From: Shimia sagamensis
GTDB taxonomy: Bacteria > Pseudomonadota > Alphaproteobacteria > Rhodobacterales > Rhodobacteraceae
NCBI RefSeq assembly: GCF_900182745.1
Contig: NZ_FXTY01000001.1
Span: 806,001 to 870,000 of the forward strand
Direction: 5' to 3'
Length of the DNA: 64,000 nucleotides
This document shows positions 58,297 through 64,000 of this stretch, one piece after another. The notes beneath the pieces are model-generated. The model was given only the letters and a program-made list of their open reading frames with translations, was not told the origin of the DNA and ran no database searches. Both the position numbers and the translations under genes were made by a program. Each line of letters begins with the position of its first letter. The stretch's first letter is position 1.

Positions 58297-59186
58297 TGTT
58301 GCGGGAGGTCCGTCATTTGAAGTTCACGCCGTGGCTGTCGCTTTGGCGCATTTGGATCAGGAGGAGGTGGGAATAGAATGTCCTGCACCCATTGTCTTGC
58401 GTCGTCACAGCCATCACCAGGGGGGGGCGGATCTTGGTTCACACAGCCAGCGGTGCCGCTTGGGCACTTAAGACGCACATGGAAATGATAGTGATGCCCC
58501 CACCAAGGCCGAATTTTATGCAACCACGCGCGATTTCCTTTTTCATCGTCACACATCTGCACTTTCGCGCCTGGGAAGACAAAAATCCGAGCAACCCTCG
58601 GATCACTTGCCGCTGCCTTTAAAATTTCATGATGTTGTTTGGTCCAGCTGCTGTTCACATAAGCGCCTTTGTCACGCCGCATAGAAATCGATGAGATGTT
58701 CTCCCGCTCGGTGGCCGTCAGGTTAAGCCTGTCCGTGGGTCGCATCCAGATATCAATATCCAGTCCCAATTGGTGTGAACGGTGTCCTGTCAACATGGGC
58801 CCGCCACGAGGTTGGCTGATATCGCCAATATAAAGCCCGTTCCATCCGGGCTGGTTTGCAGCTTTGGCAGACAGGTCTTTGATGTAAGAAATTGTTTCGG
58901 GGTGGCCCCAGTTCCGGTTACGTGACAGTCGCATAGCCTGCCATGTTGGACCGGTTTCTGGCAGCATATCTCCGCCAGCAAGACACCCTTTGGAATAGCC
59001 ACCAAACGGTGCGCTTGATTGTTGCGAAGCCGCTGGCTTCGCCCCAAAGAGTTGCTTGGCCTGAACACCTTGCATGCTCACGGGAACCTGCTGTTGCGTG
59101 GAAACAGCAACCGTGCGCTCCGGCGCTTCGTTTTTGCATGCCGCGAGCCCGATTAGGGCGAGAATGGTTAAGAGGCGGTACCCCAT
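58269..59186 (-). CDS. mepA: Penicillin-insensitive murein endopeptidase
   Basis: A 305-residue MepA. The N-terminal signal ends in a lipobox (LAAC, Cys near residue 17), so it should be a lipoprotein. The zinc-site motifs are visible as [13 protein letters not shown] (about residues 136-148) and [16 protein letters not shown]-terminal disulfide-rich tail follows ([16 protein letters not shown]). It cleaves DD-crosslinks in peptidoglycan. It overlaps the upstream transporter gene by 19 nt and the downstream gene by 28 nt. Confidence 0.92.
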   Translation of the reverse strand: MGYRLLTILALIGLAACKNEAPERTVAVSTQQQVPVSMQGVQAKQLFGAKPAASQQSSAPFGGYSKGCLAGGDMLPETGPTWQAMRLSRNRNWGHPETISYIKDLSAKAANQPGWNGLYIGDISQPRGGPMLTGHRSHQLGLDIDIWMRPTDRLNLTATERENISSISMRRDKGAYVNSSWTKQHHEILKAAASDPRVARIFVFPGAKVQMCDDEKGNRAWLHKIRPWWGHHYHFHVRLKCPSGTAGCVNQDPPPPGDGCDDARQWVQDILFPPPPDPNAPKRQPRRELQMTDLPQQCVTVLQSP

Positions 59187-60553
59187 GTTTCTCTATCTCC
59201 CTGTGGATTGACCCAGCGTAGCAGGATCAGCCCCAACAAGAAAAGCAAGATCACAGGGGAAACGCCCAGTCGCGCCGATCCGGTAATTGTGGTTGCCAAT
59301 CCGATAAGGATGGGGGCGATGAAAGCCGTGGCACGTCCCGATAGGCCGTACAGTCCAAAGCTTTCCGTTGGTACTGCAGGGTCCGTGTGGCGCACCATCA
59401 ACGACCGGCTGGACGCTTGCAAAATGCCGCCCATACCGCCAATCAACGCGCCCGCCGCCAGCATAATGATATCAGGCAGCTTGCTGCCTTCAACCAATGG
59501 AACCCCAAACAAAGCGTCACGGGACATGTTAACCAGGACGAAGCACAGCAGAATAAGGACCCAGATTGCAAAAATCACCACAGGTTTGGGGCCAATGCGG
59601 CTGTCGACTTTGCCGCCGATATAACAAAACAGGGTGGCTGAGGCTGCACCGATGATGCCAAAAATGCCAACTTGTGGCACGGTCCAGTCCAGGACGTTGA
59701 ACGCATAAATGCCACCAAACGCATAAATTCCGTTTAGTGCGTCGCGATACAGCATGGATCCGATAAGGAAGTTAAGCAGGCTACGGCGGGCCTTCAGATT
59801 TGCAATAGAGGTTTTGAGAGTTTTGAGGGCATCCGATACGGTACCACGTGTTTTGGCAACCAACGGGTCATGCACCCACAGGAAATACGGTACCATAAAG
59901 ACAAGAAACCAAATTGCAGTAAATGGCCCAACGGCACGTGTGCCCTCGCGCGCTTCAGGGTCGAGCAAGCCAAACCCAGGTGCCAGCCCAACAATGGTTA
60001 CGCCTCCGCCCTGTTCAGCAAAGAAAATCAAAACAAGAATGAGGGCAAGCAGGCCGCCGAAGTAACCAAAAGCAAAGCCGGAGCCGGAAATTTTTCCAAT
60101 CTCTTCTTCGGTGCCCAGGTCCGGCAACTGCGAATTGGTGAAGATTAGAGCATATTCCGCGCCGATGAACCCAATCGAAAACACAAGTAGCATCCAATAC
60201 ATGTTGGAGCCATCTGGTGCCGTGAACCACAGTGCAGCTGCGCCAATCACATACATGATAGAGAAGCCAATGATCCATGGGCGCTTACGGCCTCGGGTAT
60301 CTGCCAACGCGCCAAGGAAAGGTGCGCCAACCCCAATCACCAGACCAGCCAACCCCATATTCCAGGCCCAAAGTGTCTGCGCGCTCGCTTTCGCCGCAGT
60401 CTCAGACTGGCCAGAATTCATGAAAAATTCAGAGGCCACCGAAGCAAAAAAGGGCCCAAAAATAAAGGTCACAAGAAGCGTGTGGTACGGCTGGCTCGCC
60501 CAATCAAAGAAGAACCAACCCCAAATGCGCTTGCGCGCCGAAACGTCTGACAT
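59168..60553 (-). CDS. UMF1-family MFS transporter (Atg22-like)
   Basis: A 461-residue protein with about twelve membrane spans, of the UMF1/vacuole-effluxer (Atg22-like) MFS group. Typical segments are WFFFDWASQPYHTLLVTFIF (near residues 12-31), GAPFLGALADTRGRKRPWI and, late, GLYGLSGRATAFIAPILIG. The substrate is unknown; eukaryotic relatives export amino acids from vacuoles. The ATG at 60553 is preferred, with GGGGGG upstream. It overlaps mepA by 19 nt and is the first gene of the run. Confidence 0.87.
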   Translation of the reverse strand: MSDVSARKRIWGWFFFDWASQPYHTLLVTFIFGPFFASVASEFFMNSGQSETAAKASAQTLWAWNMGLAGLVIGVGAPFLGALADTRGRKRPWIIGFSIMYVIGAAALWFTAPDGSNMYWMLLVFSIGFIGAEYALIFTNSQLPDLGTEEEIGKISGSGFAFGYFGGLLALILVLIFFAEQGGGVTIVGLAPGFGLLDPEAREGTRAVGPFTAIWFLVFMVPYFLWVHDPLVAKTRGTVSDALKTLKTSIANLKARRSLLNFLIGSMLYRDALNGIYAFGGIYAFNVLDWTVPQVGIFGIIGAASATLFCYIGGKVDSRIGPKPVVIFAIWVLILLCFVLVNMSRDALFGVPLVEGSKLPDIIMLAAGALIGGMGGILQASSRSLMVRHTDPAVPTESFGLYGLSGRATAFIAPILIGLATTITGSARLGVSPVILLFLLGLILLRWVNPQGDRETWGTAS

Positions 60554-60608
60554 CCGCATCCCCCCGGACTTTGTTTACACTTAGACGGGATGTCACAACC
60601 TTAGCAAG

Positions 60609-61145
60609 TTAATCCTGCATCGGAGGCCACGGTCTGGTGGTTTCCGCGGCAATCCAGTTGGCCACCCATTCCGGCGCTTCAGGAGCTTCTGTAATGTTCC
60701 CCATCTCCGCCAAAACTGTGTCAGGCGTTACAATGCCGGCCTTGTCGGTGACAGCGGCCCGGTACAACGCATGGTTGGCGCATTCGCCGTTTTGCTTCCA
60801 CATGGATTGTTCCAGATAGATGAAGCGCTTGTCCCAAAACACAGCTCGGCTGCGCATTTCGACCTTTTCAAAAGTTCGGATGCGTCGGCGATATCGCACG
60901 GTTGTGCCTGCCATCGTCATGCTCCACTTTTTACGGCGCAGCACCGCAACCAAACCGATCCTTTGCGCCAGCGGAATGCGGCCAAGATCAAACAGGGTCA
61001 GTGTGCGCCCGTTGTTGAGTTCCATCCAGAGGTCGATGTCGGACGGCCAACACCGATGTGCGGACACATGGGTCCCAGTTAGCGGCAAATGCGATGCGTT
61101 GCGGAATTTGATCAGCTCTTTGACCATGCGCATGATGGGATACAT
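60609..61145 (-). CDS. Acyl-CoA thioesterase-like protein (hotdog fold)
   Basis: A 178-residue protein with one hotdog-fold domain. Residues 30-60 contain CWPSDIDLWMELNNGRTLTL, a variant of the 4HBT active-site region; a later strand is KKWSMTMAGTTVRYRRRI. Related proteins include thioesterase superfamily members near THEM6. The ATG at 61145 is used; ATGs at residues 5 and 7 are possible. Probable role: hydrolysis of a thioester, substrate unknown. Divergent from yggT. Confidence 0.75.
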   Translation of the reverse strand: MYPIMRMVKELIKFRNASHLPLTGTHVSAHRCWPSDIDLWMELNNGRTLTLFDLGRIPLAQRIGLVAVLRRKKWSMTMAGTTVRYRRRIRTFEKVEMRSRAVFWDKRFIYLEQSMWKQNGECANHALYRAAVTDKAGIVTPDTVLAEMGNITEAPEAPEWVANWIAAETTRPWPPMQD

Positions 61146-61270
61146 GAGGCTTTCCTTTGACCGTCCTTCACTGCGCTGTGCAACACATCGTCAACCGAGA
61201 TTCCAGCGCAGACTTGTGCTTTGACGCAACGGTGCTTAACTGTGCCCCAATCGGAGCAAAGGAACCTCTC

Positions 61271-61555
61271 ATGATGGCAATTTATGGCCCACTGAAGCTG
61301 ATCTTGGATATCGCCTTCTTCTTTATGCTGGCACATATCATCATGAGCTGGCTGATCAATTTTCAGGTGCTGAACCTGCGTCAGCCGATTGTGTCGCAAA
61401 TTTGGACCGGCCTGAATCGGCTGTTGGAGCCAGTTTATGAACCGGTGCGCCGTGTGATGCCGGATACACGTCCTTTGGATCTCGCGCCTTTGGTGGTGTT
61501 TGTCATCATCATTTCTCTGCGAGATTACATTCTTCCTGCGGTTCTTCTTGGCTAA
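61271..61555 (+). CDS. YggT-family membrane protein
   Basis: A 94-residue protein with two membrane segments (about residues 11-30 and 68-88). The motif RLLEPVYEPVRRVMPDTRPL between them is the YggT signature. The family is a small integral membrane protein linked to cell shape, photosystem or ion tolerance in different bacteria; function is unsettled. The start codon is ATG at 61271 (or 61274). It lies between a divergent thioesterase and recQ. Confidence 0.85.
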   Translation: MMAIYGPLKLILDIAFFFMLAHIIMSWLINFQVLNLRQPIVSQIWTGLNRLLEPVYEPVRRVMPDTRPLDLAPLVVFVIIISLRDYILPAVLLG

Positions 61556-61589
61556 CATACGCCTTCGGGCTTGAGGCTCCCGCTTGCCT

Positions 61590-61623
61590 ATGGGACAGTT
61601 GCGGGAAACGTAGGTTGTCCCAT
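61590..61623. repeat. Inverted repeat upstream of recQ
   Basis: ATGGGACA (61590-61597) and TGTCCCAT (61616-61623) are perfect complements with an 18-nt spacer, and the recQ ATG follows 15 nt later. The arm is not followed by a T-run but by CAAAAAGGTGAAG, the recQ ribosome-binding site. It may be the end of the yggT transcript or a control element for recQ. Confidence 0.4.
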
Positions 61624-61637
61624 CAAAAAGGTGAAGA

Positions 61638-63677
61638 ATGCAGGCCGCAGCCACGGTTCTGAGCGATGTTTTTGGCTTTGACGCCTTCCGCCCGGGACAA
61701 GAAGATATCGTGGAAGCTGTCACACGTGGTGACAATGTGCTTGCTATCATGCCGACCGGCGGTGGCAAATCTCTGTGTTTTCAACTTCCTGCCCTTATTC
61801 GTAGTGGCGTCACTGTTGTGATCTCCCCTTTGATTGCGCTGATGCGGGATCAAGTGCGGGCATTGCGCGAGGCAGGCGTTGAGGCCGGAGCGTTGACCTC
61901 AGGCAATACCGAAGAAGAAACCGCACAGGTTTGGGATGCTCTTGATGCTGGCCGTCTCAAACTTCTCTATATTGCGCCCGAACGTTTGGCCTCGGGCGCT
62001 GCGCTGGGCATGTTGCGTCAAATTGGGGTTGGCCTCATTGCCGTCGATGAGGCGCATTGTGTCAGCCAATGGGGCCATGATTTTCGGCCCGACTACCTGC
62101 GTATTGGAGAATTACAGCGGGCGCTAGATGTGCCAATTGCGGCTTTTACAGCCACAGCTGACGCTGAAACCCGCAACGAAATTGTCGAGCGCCTCTTTGG
62201 TGGCGTATCGCCGCAAACTTTCCTGCACGGGTTTGACCGGCCCAATTTGCATTTGACCTTTGCGACCAAAGACACACCACGCAAGCAAATCTTGCAGTTT
62301 GCTGGGGCCCGCAAAGGGCAGTCCGGAATCGTCTATTGCGGTACTCGCGCCAAAACCGAAACCTTAGCCAAAGCGTTGCGAGAGGAAGGCCATCTCTCGC
62401 TCCACTACCACGGCGGCATGGACCCACAGGAACGCCGTGATACCGAAGTTCGATTTCAGCGCGAAGATGGCCTGATTGTTGTTGCCACTGTCGCGTTTGG
62501 CATGGGGGTTGATAAACCTGACATCCGCTGGGTTGCGCATGCCGATTTGCCCAAGTCGATCGAGGCCTATTACCAAGAAATCGGTCGTGCAGGACGGGAT
62601 GGGGCTCCGGCCGAAACGCTGACATTGTTTGGTCCAGATGATATTCGGTTGCGCCGCTCTCAGATTGATGAGGGTTTGGCACCTCCCGAAAGGCGTGCGG
62701 CGGATCATGCACGCCTGAATGCACTACTGGGTTTGGCGGAAGCTCTGGAGTGCCGCCGCGTGAACCTGTTGCAATACTTTGGCGAAACCGAAGTCACATG
62801 TGGGAAGTGCGATCTTTGTGATACACCGCCAGAAGTGTTTGACGGAACAGTCGCAGTGCGCAAAGCTCTGTCTGCCATTTTGCGTACAGGGGAATGGTTT
62901 GGCACCGGTCATCTGATTGACATTTTGCTTGGCAATGACACTGACAAAATACGTGAACGTGGGCATGATACTTTGCCAACTTACGGTGTTGGCACTGAGT
63001 ATGATAAACGCCAATGGCAAGCGGTTTTCCGGCAAATGATGGGCCATGATTTAGTGCGCCCCAATCCGGAACGTCACGGCGCGTTGACTATGACAGATCG
63101 TGCAAGGCCAGTGTTGCGGGACGAGGAGACTGTGCAGCTGCGCAGAGACACCATTCGCGCCACCTCGCGGAGGCCTGCGGCCAAAACGCTGGTGAGTGAG
63201 GAAAACGCGCCTTTGATGTCGGCGCTAAAGGCCAAACGCCGCGCCTTGGCTGAAGCAGCCAAAGTTCCAGCTTATGTAATTTTTCCGGACCGAACCTTGG
63301 CCGAAATGTCAGAAGTGCGGCCCACAAACTTGGACGAAATGGCTCGAGTTAACGGGGTCGGGGCCAAAAAACTGGCCAATTACGGCGATGCATTTCTTGA
63401 AGTGATCAACGGCGAGGCAGAGCAAATGCACCCGAGTCGTCGCAAGATAGCGGGCCGACAGGATGCGGATCTCTACGATTTGCTCCTGGAAGCTCAAACC
63501 AAGTTGCTCCGAGGTCCCAACGGGATCGACAAACCGATGAGCTGTTCCGCTGGCCTTTTGGCAAAAATCGCAAGCGTCAAGCCCCGCGACGCCCAATCCA
63601 TGGAACGCCTTTTGGGCGACCGCCGTGCGGCCCGGTTCGGGGATGCGTTTCTGGACGTGTTGCACGATGCCACTTAA
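61638..63677 (+). CDS. recQ: ATP-dependent DNA helicase RecQ
   Basis: A 679-residue RecQ. The helicase N domain has Walker A MPTGGGKSLCFQLP (near residues 37-50) and DEAH in VDEAHCVSQWGHDFRPDY (Asp137). The second RecA domain shows GMGVDKPDIRWVAHADLP and the arginine-finger region QEIGRAGRDG. A zinc-binding RQC part (Cys in CGKCDLCD) and an HRDC domain (about 535-595) follow, with a short extra HRDC-like tail to the end. RecQ unwinds DNA in recombination and fork repair. Start ATG 61638 with AAGGTGAAG just upstream. Confidence 0.95.
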   Translation: MQAAATVLSDVFGFDAFRPGQEDIVEAVTRGDNVLAIMPTGGGKSLCFQLPALIRSGVTVVISPLIALMRDQVRALREAGVEAGALTSGNTEEETAQVWDALDAGRLKLLYIAPERLASGAALGMLRQIGVGLIAVDEAHCVSQWGHDFRPDYLRIGELQRALDVPIAAFTATADAETRNEIVERLFGGVSPQTFLHGFDRPNLHLTFATKDTPRKQILQFAGARKGQSGIVYCGTRAKTETLAKALREEGHLSLHYHGGMDPQERRDTEVRFQREDGLIVVATVAFGMGVDKPDIRWVAHADLPKSIEAYYQEIGRAGRDGAPAETLTLFGPDDIRLRRSQIDEGLAPPERRAADHARLNALLGLAEALECRRVNLLQYFGETEVTCGKCDLCDTPPEVFDGTVAVRKALSAILRTGEWFGTGHLIDILLGNDTDKIRERGHDTLPTYGVGTEYDKRQWQAVFRQMMGHDLVRPNPERHGALTMTDRARPVLRDEETVQLRRDTIRATSRRPAAKTLVSEENAPLMSALKAKRRALAEAAKVPAYVIFPDRTLAEMSEVRPTNLDEMARVNGVGAKKLANYGDAFLEVINGEAEQMHPSRRKIAGRQDADLYDLLLEAQTKLLRGPNGIDKPMSCSAGLLAKIASVKPRDAQSMERLLGDRRAARFGDAFLDVLHDAT

Positions 63678-63704
63678 ACAAATTCAAGAGATGAGGAGCG
63701 TTCG

Positions 63705-64000
63705 ATGCTTGTTGTGATTTCCCCTGCCAAACGATTGAATTGGGATCCGGTCGCAGGTCCAACAACTTCACCTGAATTTCAGGAAGATGCAGTGCGTTTG
63801 GTCAAAACCGCGCGCAACCTCACCCTGACCGAGCTGCGCAAGCTGATGGATCTAAGTCCGGACCTTGCAAAGCTAAACCGGGATCGTTTCAAAGCTTTCG
63901 AAGCGGTGCCAGGTGCGGAAGTCACTCGGCCTGCGGTCCACGCTTTTGCGGGTGATACCTATGTTGGTTTGAACGCTGCAAGCCTTGAGCAGGACGAAAT
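63705..64000 (+). CDS. yaaA: YaaA-family peroxide stress protein, N-terminal part (partial)
   Basis: The first 98 codons of a protein that continues past the right edge. The N-terminus MLVVISPAKRLNWDP and the region SPDLAKLNRDRFKAFEAV are those of the UPF0246/YaaA family, which in Escherichia coli reduces free iron and limits DNA damage under peroxide stress. GAGGAG lies 7 nt upstream of the ATG at 63705. It is 27 nt after recQ, so co-transcription is possible. Later domains cannot be seen. Confidence 0.88.
   Translation, partial: MLVVISPAKRLNWDPVAGPTTSPEFQEDAVRLVKTARNLTLTELRKLMDLSPDLAKLNRDRFKAFEAVPGAEVTRPAVHAFAGDTYVGLNAASLEQDE

Noticed and set aside
1-64000. Mobile elements, prophage, integron or CRISPR array
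   Set aside because: No transposase, integrase, terminal repeats or spaced direct repeats were seen; the 11-nt repeats are contiguous and too short for CRISPR.

Overview
The window looks like a piece of chromosome from a marine Rhodobacterales (Roseobacter-group) alphaproteobacterium. The evidence is the flagellar gene set (FlaF, FlbT, DUF1217, a rod-binding-only FlgJ beside a separate SltF-type transglycosylase, two FliL proteins), the petABC operon for the cytochrome bc1 complex, a soluble NAD-linked formate dehydrogenase, and Rhodobacterales-type conserved genes (esterase-like phytase family, UMF1-type MFS, DMT permeases). GC content looks moderately high. I see no insertion sequence, integrase, prophage or CRISPR array. 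Almost all the DNA is coding, with many 4-nt ATGA overlaps.

Layout. (1) 1-3481: the end of a polyamine ABC importer operon (potA C-terminus, potB, potC) and a coupled FAD-dependent amine oxidase. (2) 3460-4305: an isolated aminoglycoside/choline-kinase-fold phosphotransferase. (3) 4399-30180: a flagellar island of 32 genes in six transcription blocks: flgD/fliK (-); flgJ, flgN-like, flagellin, flaF, flbT, DUF1217 (+); fliI (-); flgB-flgC-fliE-fliQ-flgF-flgG-flgA-flgH-fliL (+); the long minus-strand run from a second fliL through a coiled-coil protein, motE, motA, a 772-aa exported protein, sltF, flhA, fliR and flhB to a FliJ-like gene; and fliF-fliH-fliN-fliP (+). Genes for FliG, FliM, MotB, hook (FlgE), hook-filament junction (FlgK/L) and P-ring (FlgI) are not in the window. 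(4) 30270-36603: a DMT permease, tRNA-Lys, dapF-mtaB, two GSTs around a PaiB-like FMN protein, and a methyltransferase. (5) 36616-42460: formate dehydrogenase genes with an inserted VOC gene, next to a LysR regulator. (6) 42756-45448: petABC. (7) 45585-50724: an outer-membrane-like protein, rpmJ, tRNA-Val, N-formylglutamate amidohydrolase, pncA and a hybrid histidine kinase. (8) 50800-56288: pncB, a hydrolase/HxlR divergent pair with repeated operators, a kinase/phospho-lyase pair and arfB. (9) 56659-64000: yhhQ, a three-gene envelope/transport run, a thioesterase, yggT, recQ and the start of yaaA.

How the genes work together. The flagellar island supplies the MS ring, export gate, rod, L-ring, flagellin with its regulators, and half of the stator. 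The least understood part is the motA-linked trio: a MotE-like protein, a 210-aa coiled-coil protein and a 772-aa periplasmic repeat protein. I propose these are stator accessory factors. Candidate CtrA-like boxes (TTAR-N7-TTWR type) lie in three flagellar promoter regions. Formate dehydrogenase and bc1 sit side by side and could both feed electrons into respiration. pncA and pncB flank a sensor kinase and form an NAD salvage set. The most unusual non-coding signals are an 11-nt-period tandem repeat found at two terminator-proximal loci about 46 kb apart, a triple inverted-repeat operator at the HxlR gene, and hairpins beside the flagellin ribosome-binding site. The most unusual protein feature is a DapF with Ser where the second catalytic Cys is expected.
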